Assembly: GCA_031216915.1 (NCBI GenBank)
Contig: CM062290.1
Span: 167,295,453-167,359,452 of the forward strand
DNA length: 64,000 nt
Source: Pictodentalium vernedei
Lineage: Eukaryota; Mollusca; Scaphopoda; Dentaliida; Dentaliidae
Direction of reading: 5' to 3'
Shown here: positions 10,011 to 20,107 of the stretch, in pieces
How the letters are laid out: every line of letters begins with the position of its first letter
Position numbering within the stretch: the first letter of the stretch is position 1
Position numbers and translations under genes: made by a program
The notes under the pieces: model-generated
Databases searched by the model: none
Seen by the model: only the letters and a program-made list of their open reading frames with translations
Told to the model about the DNA's origin: nothing

Positions 10011-12204
10011 AGGGCTGGGCGATATGGGAATCTGAATACCGGTAACGATATCAGAAAAAATATCGCGATATACCGGTATATCGTGCACCAGTGTGTGAAA
10101 CACATATTAAGTGCAAAGGATATCATGAATAAAAAAGATATTTTTGGAGCAAAAGATAGAAGTATCACTTACTGCTCTGGAAAAATGAGCGATTTGAATG
10201 GAAGACCATAATAATCCATGTCTACAAAGTTATTGAACCTATTGTTTAATACGAAAATAAGCCATAAAATTATCATGGGTTTACTGGCTTTCATCTGAAT
10301 CTGGGATACAAGTAAATTAGTCTTTGTCAATTTAATTCCTGTAAAAACATGGCCAGCCTCTCTTGACTGATAAGCGTTCAATTACTGAGCCAGTCAATTG
10401 TCACATTGTGTTAATTGCGTATGTGTGGCTTCATGAAAACTGTGGCAAACAAAACTTTTTATCAAAACAACGGGTATCCAGTTGATGGAATTCCGAGGGC
10501 CTGGTTTCACAAAGAACCAGTAGTAGCTCCTCCCCTTCTCCTATCTTCCAGCAGTGAACTTCCTAAGATGACAATGTCAAATGTCATCTGTCACACGCCA
10601 GGCCAGTCGGTCTGTTGCTATTAAGCACGCCTCCAAGACGTGTTCACCCAAGGCTCTTGCATTCCTCATTTTCCTCATTTTCACACATTCGCACCTCTGA
10701 ACTCAGAGTGCGAACATCCTAATTATTACTTTAATTATGGAAACACTGGAACTACCAGCGCGACTGAAGAGAACAATAGCAGCTCTGGGCATCTCTTGCC
10801 CTGTCACCTGGACTGTCCGGGAGACAGGCAAGAGAGTCCATCTGAACTTGGAGTTCATCGTTGAAGAGCACAACACCACCACACCTTGTTCGGGGAGAGG
10901 TAGCACCTTTGGTGAGAGGAACCCCTCTCACACTGGTCCTCACCCGAAGAAGCCTGGACCTGGCCCTGAAAAGGAAAAGAAGAAGAGCAAGAAGAAAAAG
11001 AGCCCATCCACCAGGCGCCGGGATGCCCGGCGGCTGGAGACGTTCCTGAAAAAGAAGAAGGAAGAGAAAGCAGAAGAGAAGACGGAGGAGACCACTACCA
11101 TTTCCTCCCCTCCAACTCCTGTGACTCCCATCCACTCCCCAGCTGCCTCTCCTTTAAGGGGCAACCTGGAGGATGACGATGTCACCAGCGAGTCGGAGAC
11201 GGAATCGGAAACTGGTTCTCTGATGTCTCCCTCTCCAATTTCATCCCCCTCTCTGGATCAGGAACAGGCACGGATACTCTTCGATCAAATCCGCAGCCTA
11301 AGAGAAGACATCAGGGCAACAATAGAAGAAACCAAAGACCACAACAAGACCACGACGGCACTCATAGAACAACGCAACAGCCACAGCACCAACACTCCTG
11401 GAGCAGCAAGGACTCGACCTTTCCACCCCAGTCAGTCCTCCATTATCAACAGCCCAACTACACCAACAACTACCACAGTCTCTCCTTCTCAGCCACCTCC
11501 ACCCAAAAAGAAGAAAAAACGGCAAAGACGACGCTAAAACCATCACAGACACCTGCCAAGTACCTGAACCTTCTCCTCCTTTGACACACCTAGACATGAA
11601 ACCAACCACCTACAGTCACCGGGGGTCGAAAGGGGCTTGTCCCCCATATCGTCCCTGCGCGCCTTCGGCGCGTCAAACCATTTCGTTCGTGTTCACCCTT
11701 CACTTTCATGATAGTCTGCAGGTGTCAATCACCAGCCGACAATGTTTTCTCCCAGTGATGGAATGACACCTCTGTCATATTTGACAAAAATTGTTCCACA
11801 TTTCGCAATTGTGAATAGTGTGATTTGAAACATGTTTGTGTCAGATTGCTGACAATGAATTAAGCGATAAGTATGGCTTGCTGATTACAGTTCAAACAAA
11901 TGCGACCAACAGCAGGTGACCGTTTTTTTACAGCATGACAGTCGGGTGTGTTTTCCGTTACTCTCATCATCTCTCGCTGTTTATCATTTGTTCACGAAAT
12001 AAGGAAAGATAAACTTCCTGTATTTTCAAAGCAACTTTCTGTGCGATTTTACGAAAAACCACATGTTGAAATTTTATTATCATGTGACCCAAACCAATAT
12101 CGTTACAGACGATATACCGGTATTGCCAAAAAATAGACGATATTCAACCGGTACTGATTTCAATACCGGTATTTACCGGTATATCGAAATATCGCCCAGC
12201 CCTA
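10011..12204 (+). mobile_element. hAT-like DNA element with TIRs and 8-bp target duplication
   Basis: The termini are perfect inverted repeats of TAGGGCTGGGCGATAT, and the next bases on both sides are rich in inverted ATACCGGTA-type words. The flanks repeat ATCTTAAA (10003-10010 and 12205-12212), an 8-bp target duplication as made by hAT transposases. The interior lacks a recognisable hAT transposase. It carries the 266-aa ORF at 10737-11537, so the copy is non-autonomous or has cargo, or contains a nested retroelement fragment. It lies within the Helitron-like element at 9007-15112 and is therefore younger than it. Confidence 0.75.
10737..11537 (+). CDS. 266-aa lysine/proline/serine-rich protein, possible retroelement ORF1 or cargo
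   Basis: The frame opens with a true ATG (METLELPARLKRTIAALG) and runs 266 codons to a TAA. The first ~55 residues look folded (beta-strand-like TWTVRETGKRVHLNLEF). The rest is low complexity. A Lys-rich tract at about 75-90 leads into SPSTRRRDARRLETFLKK, a motif style seen in gag-like ORF1 proteins of some animal retrotransposons. A Thr/Pro segment and an acidic DDDVTSESETESETG stretch follow, then a short predicted coiled coil near QARILFDQIRSLREDI, and a basic KKKKKRQRRR C-terminus. It could bind nucleic acid through its basic parts. It is not a transposase. A conserved GC hairpin (CGCGCCTTCGGCGCG) lies about 120 bp downstream. The function is not recognised. Confidence 0.5.
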   Translation: METLELPARLKRTIAALGISCPVTWTVRETGKRVHLNLEFIVEEHNTTTPCSGRGSTFGERNPSHTGPHPKKPGPGPEKEKKKSKKKKSPSTRRRDARRLETFLKKKKEEKAEEKTEETTTISSPPTPVTPIHSPAASPLRGNLEDDDVTSESETESETGSLMSPSPISSPSLDQEQARILFDQIRSLREDIRATIEETKDHNKTTTALIEQRNSHSTNTPGAARTRPFHPSQSSIINSPTTPTTTTVSPSQPPPPKKKKKRQRRR

Positions 12205-12779
12205 ATCTTAAAAGATATACAATAATTACTGTCATCAAAGCTGGCATGATGGGAAGTGAATATAAACAAAAACTTTCCTGGTTTTCCAAACACCTGTCAT
12301 CAATCAGTATTTTCTGATAAGTAACTTGGCACTAATAATCAACATACAGTTGCAACTGTTTACAGTACTACAAGTCAAAATAAGTTGTGTAGGATAATCC
12401 TATAAACTATGTATCTTTCTCTTCCTACACTGATAAGACCAGAAGCTAACATCATTTTCTGGAAAGCTCTCACTGATAGCTTTCCAGAAAATGTCAGATT
12501 CTGATCTTGTCAGGGCAGGAGCAGCAGTTTACTTAGTTTATTGCAGTTATGCAACAGCTTATTTTGACTTGTACTGTATACACAATATTTTGGGTTTTTT
12601 TCCCAGTTCTCAGTGGAGAAAACTGGAACCAACCCTTACCAGATTCTCAAAAAACAAGTATTTTGCTGACAGTACCGATCTTTGTGCAGACAGGAGAGGC
12701 ACTGGGTTAAGCATTAGAATACAGCCTCTGGTGGCCACATATTTCCATCCTCTCATAGACCATTCCTGCAAAGTTTGGT

Positions 12780-15060
12780 TCACATTGGCTCAGTAGTTCC
12801 GGAGAAGAAGACGAAAATGTGATTTCCAATACGGTTTCTATAGTAACTATGAGCCGCAATTGTGGCCATGTTTACAACCCGATCAACATTAAATGAGGAT
12901 CGTTGGTAGAGGTGGTCCCAGTCATCACTTATTTGAAGTATCAACATTTGGCCTGGCAGTTTCAAAGAAGATTTTTGAAAATCCACAAATCAGAATCAAA
13001 GAATGCCTCTGGTGGCCATTTTTTTCAACCCACGGGAACAAAATGACGATCGTTTGTAGAGGTCCTCCCATAGACCATCCCTGCCAGGTTTGGTTCATGT
13101 CGGCTCAGTAGTTCCAGAAAAAAAGATGAAAATGTGATTTCCCACAGGGTTTCTATAGTAACTATAAGCTGCAATTGTGGCCATGTTTGAAACCCGATCA
13201 ACATTAAATGAGGATCGTTGGTAGAGGGGGTCCCAGTCATCATTTATGTGGTGAAGTATCAAAACATTTGGCCTGGCAGTTTCAGAGGAGAATATTTTTG
13301 AAAATCCACCAATCAGAATCTAATAATGCCTCTGGCAGCCATGTTTTTCAACCCACGGGAACAAAATGACGATCGTTTGTAGAGGTCCTCCCATAGACAA
13401 TCCCTGCCAGGTTTGGTTCACGTCGGCTCAGTAGTTCCGGAGAAGAAGACGAAAATGTGATTTTCCATAGGGTTTCTATAGAAACTATAGGCCGCAATTG
13501 TAGCCATGTTTACAACCCAATCAACATTGAATGAGGATCGTTGGTAGAGGGGGTTCCAGTCATCATTTATGTGATGTATCAAAACATTTGGCCTGGCAGT
13601 TTCAGAGAAGATTTTTGAAAATCTACCAATCAGAATCAAAGAATGCCTCTGGCGGCCATGTTTTTCAACCCACGGGAACAAAAGAGGATCGTTTGTAGAG
13701 GACCTCCCATAGACTATCCCTGCAAGGTGTGTTTTCATGTCGCCTTGGTTTTTCCAGACAAGAAGAGGAAAATGTGATTTCCCATAGGGTTTCTACAGTA
13801 ACTATAAGCCGCAACTGCAGCCATGTTTGCGACCCAATTAACATTAAATGAGGATCGTTGGTAGAGGGGGTCCCAGTCATCATTTATGTGAAGTTTCAAA
13901 ACATTTGGCATGGCAGTTTCAGAGGAGAAGATTTTTGAAAATCCACAAAACAGAATCAAAGAATGCCTCTTGAAGCCATGTTTTTCATCTGACGATAACA
14001 AAATGAGGATCGTTTGTAGAGGACCTCCCATAGACCATTCCTGCCAAGATTGGTTCACACTGGCTCAGCGGTTACAGAGAAGAAGATGAAAATGTGAAAA
14101 GTTTATGGAAGCCAAGTGATGAGAAAAGCTCACATGGCCTTTTAGGCCAGGTGATGTATACACAATATTTTTGGGGTTTTTTCCCAGTTCTCAGTGGAGA
14201 AAACTGGAACCAACCCTTACCAGATTCTCAAAAAACAAGTATTTTGCTGACAGTACCGATCTTCGTGCAGACAGGAGAGGCATTGGGTTAAGCATTAGAA
14301 TATACCCTCTGGTGGCCACATACTTCCATCCTCTCATAGACCATTCCTGCAAAGTTTGGTTCACGTCAGCTCAGTAGTTCCTGAGAAGATGAAAATGTGA
14401 TTTCCCATAGGGGTTCTATAGTAAGTATAAGCCGCAATTGTGGCCATGTTTACAACCCGATCAACATTAATTGAGGATTGTTGGTAGAGGGGGTCCCAGT
14501 CATCACTTATGTGAAGTATCAAAACATTTCGCCTGGCAGTTTCAGAGGAGAAGATTTTTGAAAATCCACAAATCAGAATCCAAGAATGCCTCTGGCGGCC
14601 ATGTTTTTCAACCCACGGGAACAAAATGACGATCATTTGTAGAGGTCCTCCCATAGACCATCCCTCATCCCTGCCAGGTTTGGTTCACGGCGGCTCAGTA
14701 GTTCTGGAGAAGAAGATGAAAATGTGATTTCCCATAGGGTTTCTATAGTAACTATAAGCCACAATTGTGGCCATGTTTGAAACCCGATCAACATAAAATG
14801 CTGATCGTTGGGAGAGGGGGTCCCAGTCATCATATATGTGAAGTATTAAAACATTTGGCCAGGCAGTTTCAGAGGAGAAGATTTTTGAAAATCTACCAAT
14901 CAGAATCAAAGAATGCCTCAGGCGGCCATGTTTTTCAACCCATGGGAACAAAATGAGGATTGTTTGTAGAGGTCCTCCCATAGACCATCACTGCCAGGTT
15001 TGGTTCACATCGGCTCAGTAGTTCCGGAGAAGAAGATGAAAAAGTTTACGGATGCCGGAT
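12780..15060 (+). repeat. ~320-bp tandem repeat array
   Basis: At least five near-complete units lie in direct orientation with about 90% similarity by eye. Each unit seems to comprise two unlike halves of about 160 bp. Short overlapping open frames on both strands come from the repeat and are not genes. Confidence 0.75.
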
Positions 15061-15112
15061 GACAGGCGACAGATGACGGATGCCAAGTGATGAGAAAGAC
15101 CAGGTGAGCTAA

Positions 15113-15430
15113 CAAAAAGATGTAAATCCTTCGTTAATATTTGTTCATTGACTGTAGGTTGCAGGCCCTAAAATTTGAGAGGAACAATTTTAGCGTTCCT
15201 CTGGTGGTTACCTAATTGAAAAAAAACAGATAACCAAAAAGTTGTTTGTCTGGAGCTTCAAACAGTTCGTCAAAAAGTTGTGTCCGTCTTATCACCTTAT
15301 TTTATAGCACTGTTGTAAAATGTTCCTGTGGGAAGACCTCTCCCTTCAATGCTCAAACTCCCTAAGACAGCTCTGCCCCCTGTGCTTAAAATAGATGCTT
15401 TCAAAATCTGTGAACTGTCATACAGTAGGG
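15113..15430. other. Spacer with no gene
   Basis: No gene is seen. The segment opens with GCAGGCCCTAAAATTTGAGAGG, vaguely like the end of the hAT-type short element at 40890, but no partner end was found. Confidence 0.25.
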
Positions 15431-15647
15431 CCATCATGGACGGGTCAAAATCCACAGGCTGTCATTTTTTCCATGCATATAATTCTGAATGATCCGCTAT
15501 GACACCTAGCAAAAATTCCACCAATGAAGCACCGGGATTAGCCTGGTGCTTCACTGATGGAAATTCCGCTTGGTGTCATAGCTAATCATCTCTGAATTAT
15601 ATGCACGGAAAAATGCCCACGCATAGATTTTGACCCGTCCACGATGG
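15431..15647. repeat. Fold-back element, ~107-bp imperfect inverted arms
   Basis: The left arm starts CCATCATGGACGGGTCAAAA and the right arm ends TTTTGACCCGTCCACGATGG. The two arms match along nearly their whole length, with blocks such as GCATATAATTC and GCTATGACACC. There is almost no loop, with arms meeting near GGATTAGCC. The structure is a MITE or fold-back element that would form a long hairpin if transcribed. No coding sequence is inside. Confidence 0.75.
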
Positions 15648-15840
15648 ATATAATGTAATCGGTCTTCTTTATTATATCCAGATGGATGGTAAATGGGTTA
15701 TCTCAAAATTTGAGATTTTTTTCTCTGGGTTTGATGCTTTAGGCAGGTGGAGCTTCATCATTTTCTATGACCTTTCAATAACTCAACCAAAAAACATCTA
15801 CTTTTCAAGGTTTTCCAGGCCTGGAAAGTGAAATATCAAT

Positions 15841-16894
15841 AGTGTTGAAACGATTAATGCCATTTGGATTTTTAATAACTGACTAATCGTTGGGTATGTA
15901 ATGTCAGATGCTAAAAACTAAGCAATAAATTTGACAAAACTGTGGTTTTTAATTAAATTCATTGGCTGGAGTGGCTTCCAAATTACGATACAATTAATGG
16001 GTCTAACTGCGCGACATTACAGAAGCCTGTGTCTCCATGTCCTTATGACCAAACAACAGGTGCCGCAAAAAATAAATTGGTCTAATAATAAATCTTTGGT
16101 GTTCCAATATTCGGTTCTGTCAAATATTTTTAAGCGAAACTGAACTTTTCCCCCAAAATTCCCCTGTATATTGTGGTCTAATAAGAAATTTCTGAACTTT
16201 GTTATTGTGCTAAAAAACTTTGAAAGCAGAAAACAGGTCACTGAAGAAGTGTACTCTGATGACGTGATTGTTCCATGACCTGCATAACTTAATCAACCCC
16301 CAATGAAAAGCTAGATAAACTATAAACAAGAGCCTCATTGAATATTAAATACATCACGTGACCAAACAGTGCAATTTGCTTCATTCAATAGTAAATATCA
16401 TCATGTCACATTTTGCTTTCTACCCAATCTGATTACAGCAACATTTACCCAAAATAAGAATGTGTTGCAAAAGCTGAACATTTGTAGATGTACTTCCGCT
16501 GTCACAGCCTGTCAGCGTTAATTAAAATGACACAATATTTAGCAGGTATACTGTTCATACCTCATTTGCTTTTTTTAATCAGTATAATGGAATCACGAAT
16601 CTTTGACCAGTAATTTAATCTATTTTCTTGAAAATTAGAGAAGCACGAAATGTGACGAAAAAGAGAGCTTCTTGTTTCCAATGTAGAAGCGCGAGTGCAC
16701 ACCACAAATTAAAAGCACTGAATTAATTTTAATAAAATTAAATTAAATTTCTTAAAGGAACACAAAGTGGAAACTTCAAGGCATTCGAGAATACACTCAG
16801 ATGACTAATCGACGAGTGATTCACTAATCAGTTAATAGATTTGTTTGGTACTAATCGCATTGGCGTCGACTAGCTGAAAAATCGTTTCAACACT
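15841..16894. mobile_element. Non-autonomous TIR element with 10-bp target duplication
   Basis: The left end AGTGTTGAAACGATTAAT and the right end AAAATCGTTTCAACACT are inverted repeats. The sequence AAATATCAAT flanks both sides exactly (15831-15840 and 16895-16904). Near both ends are further inverted words of the ACTAATCG / CGATTAGT type. The interior is AT-rich and shows no transposase. A 10-bp duplication is long for hAT and would fit Mutator-like enzymes better, but the superfamily is not settled from the ends alone. Confidence 0.7.
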
Positions 16895-16904
16895 AAATAT
16901 CAAT

Positions 16905-18590
16905 TTCCATGCCTTTTCCAGGTTAATGGAATTGTTGACAATTCATATGCCAAACCCAAGATGGCCACTGGTGATTTTCAACAAAATTCTGAAAAATTTG
17001 ATAGGTCCCATCTAGACATTACCCTAATGCCACTTATGAAATTTGGAACTGACATGGTAACAGCTGCGTCCTGTAGGGTGTGCTAAAGGAGTTGTGGATG
17101 GACAGAGGAATGAATGTACATACAGACAGATGAATGTACGGATGGACATATGACAGATCACAACCCATCCCAATAGCTCATCCTTGACGTCGAGTTGGGC
17201 TAATGACTAACCAGTTACTAAAATTTTTATCAGTAATGATCAAAAACTAAACAATTAAAACCTGAGCTTGCAGTACTATGTTGAGCCAGCTTTGTCCTAT
17301 GTCACTGAACAATACATACATGTTGAGATTATTATGACAGTAAGGGGATCTGGTTTGTCGTATTTCATCAAGTTGACAAGGTCAGATTGCCAGATAACTC
17401 GGAACACCAAAGGCGATAAATCAGATCACTTTACTATCATAATGATCTGTTTATTATATGCCGTTATGGAAATTCACCTATCAGTTTCAAACGAGATATC
17501 AATATAAGGAGAAATAACTAGAACTATTTGATAGTGTTTTATTTACAAAAATGAAGTGTACCTAGAAACGGTTGGTAGCCTGGGCAGACTTCATTGACGT
17601 TCTCCAGTGCCATCCTCATTCTGAGATCAACCATCTGATATGGAATCGGAAAACCATTCAGTGTGATCTGGCAAACAGGATTCTATGGGTGAAAAACATG
17701 GGTATCATTGATAGGTATATAATAAATATATATATTATCGCTATTATGTTATGTACAAAATGTTGTATCACAGTCAAGCTCTTAGAAACAAGAGCAAGAC
17801 TCTGACACAACATTTTGTACAGAAACATACTTATGATGATAGATTTATCTTACAATTCTTAACTGTAATAACATGATTAACTCTTTAACTAAGAATCGGC
17901 CACATCCTTCTACGTAAATTACAAATTGAGCAGCTGAGAAATTATTATTAAAATTTTCAACAAAACCATATCATGTGCCCCTCCTTACTGGAATGGCGGC
18001 CTTTTGGGGTTAATCAACTTTTTACAGTAAAGAATTGTAAGATAATTTCAGATTGGATTTTAAGAGTCATAAATAAAAATGCTTGTCATTTTGTTCTGAA
18101 ATAAGGTTGGATTGTACGAAGAGACCTTTGTGAACAGAAAAAAATTAAAGGTTTCAGGTTTTCTCAGCGACCCTAATTTTTGTCCCCACCTCCCCCCCCC
18201 CCCCCCCCAAGAAAATTATATCCACCTAAGCTGAAAATGCACTGCGATAAGACTATTCATTTATTTATTTATTGGGGCTTAATGACACTTTCAACAGCCA
18301 CTGATTGAGTAAACAAATACTTTCAGATGGGCAAAGTTGGCTTTCATCATTCACGGAATGTACAAAGCATGAGGAGGGCATTTACTCCTCCCAGAATATT
18401 GACTTGATGTTAAAGACTGAGGGTGAGGTGTTACTCCCGCAACACAAAAGATACTGAGTCTGAGATACTATTAGTATTTTTTATCATTATTGCTAATATG
18501 TTCAAGATTGTGTGGTCTCTAATGTGATTTTGGGGCCTTGAAGATCAGCCCTGGATCTGACAAAATGCATGGCTTATTCTCAAAAGGTAC
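16905..18590. other. AT-rich non-coding stretch
   Basis: No gene is supported. A Helitron-like finish is present at about 17175-17203 (TTGACGTCGA stem, then GTTGGGCTAA), preceded by a GACAGATGAATGTAC-type tail, so an older array element probably ends here. A hairpin lies at 17752-17821 and is listed separately. A C-tract of about 18 bases is near 18190. ATTTATTTATTTATTG near 18256 resembles the tail of the window's SINE family. Short open frames at 17268-17805 show no recognisable domain. Confidence 0.35.
17752..17821. ncRNA. 70-nt hairpin, miRNA-precursor-like or small MITE
   Basis: Arms of about 32 nt pair from TGTACAAAATGTTGT to ACAACATTTTGTACA, with a few internal mismatches and a loop of about 6 nt around AGAAAC. 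Arm length, mismatch pattern and loop size fit a pre-miRNA, but a short fold-back transposon remnant would look the same. No expression evidence is available from sequence. Confidence 0.35.
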
Positions 18591-18743
18591 CTTTGCAACA
18601 ATAATGTTATCAACTGTGATAACTGCATCACATAGCTGGTTACTCCTCCACAAGTCTGACAGCTGCTGAAGCAAAGAGCTTGAATGGACATTATTCGTAT
18701 ACAATTTCTCTATCATCTTCCCAGTAATTTAAGTTTCTTGTCA
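18591..18743 (-). CDS. Exon encoding the start of a BTB/POZ domain protein
   Basis: On the minus strand a good acceptor (pyrimidine-rich ...TTGTTTTTTGCAG) precedes the exon at 18743, and a donor (GCAAAG|GTACC) follows it at 18591. The ATG at 18716 opens 42 codons that end exactly at the donor in phase 0. The peptide HSSSLLQQLSDLWRSNQLCD and the following AVITVDNIIVAK match the start of a BTB fold: the helix LLxxLxxLxxSxxLCD and the first strand. BTB proteins dimerise and often act as cullin-3 substrate adaptors or zinc-finger transcription factors. Which class this is cannot be told from one exon. The continuation must lie left of 18591 on this strand, and no further BTB exon was recognised before the DIRS-free sequence runs out. 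This is the only credible host-gene exon in the window. Confidence 0.6.
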
Positions 18744-19117
18744 CTGCAAAAAACAAGATAGCATAAGTGATGTAAAATATTAACATTTTACATGTATCCA
18801 ACATGACTAATACATGCAGAATGACACACACACAAAAACGTTCCATGAATAACTCAATATTTTTTATTTTTTGCAAAAAGAAAAACAAACCAAAGTTTCT
18901 CACTATCAAGGGCCATAACTAGAGCTGGGATGCGTGGACTTTTCAGATTCAGTTTCAGGAAAAAACCTTGGTTTCGGTGCAGTTTTTATACTTGTATGTG
19001 TTAAGAACATACAGTAACACTTCAGGCTCTTCAACCTGGAAAAAGTCTGCAACAGTTTGTAAGACACCATTTACGACAAAGATCCTGTCTGTAGGTATCT
19101 CCAGTGCAGGCCCAAAA
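18744..19117. other. Presumed intron or 5' flank of the BTB gene
   Basis: No coding signal is seen. If the splice acceptor at 18744 is real, this stretch is intronic on the minus strand. It abuts the left end of the DIRS retrotransposon. Confidence 0.35.
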
Positions 19118-19138
19118 GTTAAAAAATTTATAGTAATT

Positions 19139-19343
19139 TATATATTTTTTATACTTACCAATGACCGAGACTTAGCTGGTGCTAACTCTAACAAAACCAG
19201 GGCCAAACACAAATTTTGCCCCCCAATCCCCAAAATTTGCATCCAAAACAAAAAGAAATCATGTCCTAAAGGACCTCCATACTACGCCTCTACTGCGCAT
19301 GCGCAGTGACGCAGACGTCCCGAAATTGGCGCCAATTATCATT
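19139..19343 (-). repeat. DIRS inverted terminal repeat (3' end of element)
   Basis: About 200 bp match the reverse complement of 26050-26255. Shared blocks include CTTAGCTGGTGCTAACTC, GGCCAAACACAAATTTTGCC, CTACTGCGCATGCGCAGT and TTGGCGCCAATTATCATT. A 2-base difference lies in TATACTTACC versus TATACTGTACC. The CpG-rich ACTGCGCATGCGCAGT palindrome resembles an NRF1-type site and could be promoter sequence. That last point is inference. Confidence 0.85.
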
Positions 19344-19420
19344 CTTACTGGCAGTGCCTGGTCAGCGCTATGTACTCAGCGGGGAGGCAAGAGTTCCCAA
19401 CTCCAGGGAGGGCCATCCCC

Positions 19421-19508
19421 GTCTGGGTCATTGGTAAGTATAAAAAATATATAAATTACTATAAATTTTTTAACATTTTTATACTGTACCAATGACCCAG
19501 ACTTAGCT
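19421..19508 (-). repeat. DIRS internal complementary region
   Basis: Bases 19421-19474 are the reverse complement of the element's left outer end (from GTTAAAAAATTTATAG inward). Bases 19475-19508 are the reverse complement of the right outer end. The two halves meet at AAC (19472-19474), whose complement GTT begins the element at 19118. In DIRS1 this arrangement lets a linear cDNA be bridged into a circle with the extremities joined. The length and position, just inside the 3' repeat, are as expected. Confidence 0.85.
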
Positions 19509-20107
19509 GAATAGTAAACAGGCTGGAGGGCCTAGGACATAGAGGAAAATCCAATAAGCTCAAATATATAGAAAAGAGGTAACCCCTTAAGGAGAAAAGG
19601 AGTATTAGGCTTTACATGTATCTTTCTTATTTAATATTAAATTAGAAAGATACACTACCCTTAATAATTGAGCACAATAACATTCATGTTCTCTATTAAC
19701 ATCCAGTATAACCCTTATACTAATTATTTTTAAAGCAAGCCAATAAATAAAGTAGTCCAGAGAATTGAGACTCTTTATAGTCATTTAAAAGTGTCCGAGT
19801 ATTGTATATTAAAGCCCGTTTGACACTTGACATATACAAATGCTTCACACCGAGCTACACTTTAAAAATAAGACATGAATGAATTTAAACATTAATATTA
19901 CACTTTAAAACCATCCCGGAAGCGACTCAGAAATACTGACTTGGAGGAGGCATTCCCTTGCTTTTCACTATAAAGCAGGTGACCTAAGGGAACACCCGCC
20001 CCCCCCCCCCTTCCCCTTGCCCTGGGTCAAATAGCCCAGAGCGAAGAGGGCAGCCGGACGGAGTCACTGCCAGAACAGAAAGCCTGCATAACTATAGTTG
20101 CAACTGT

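Larger units (their letters stand above)
9007..15112 (+). mobile_element. Large Helitron-like element with ~320-bp array, interrupted by a hAT-like insertion
   Basis: The head has the small palindrome GAGGCTCTACAGAGCC and then TCGCTCACCTGG. The right end is CCAGGTGAGCTAA. The body holds copies of a unit with landmarks GGTTTCTATAGTAACTAT, GGCCATGTTT, GAGGATCGTTGGTAGAGG, TTTGGCCTGGCAGTTTC and CCTCCCATAGACCAT. The GGCCATG landmark is spaced 317-327 bp apart where measured (13341, 13658, 13978; 14601, 14928). A segment at 12569-12780 is repeated at 14154-14370, so the block has also undergone a larger duplication. The hAT-like element at 10011-12204 sits inside. No Helitron protein is encoded. 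Confidence 0.55.

Noticed and set aside
10752-11185. Minus-strand frames of 127 and 81 codons
   Set aside because: They are antisense shadows of the Lys/Pro-rich ORF at 10737-11537. The Leu/Phe-rich runs are the complement of the Lys codons.
19179-19454. 91-codon frame on the plus strand
   Set aside because: It lies in the DIRS inverted repeat and recurs in the opposite repeat (26014-26214), so it reflects the repeat's sequence.
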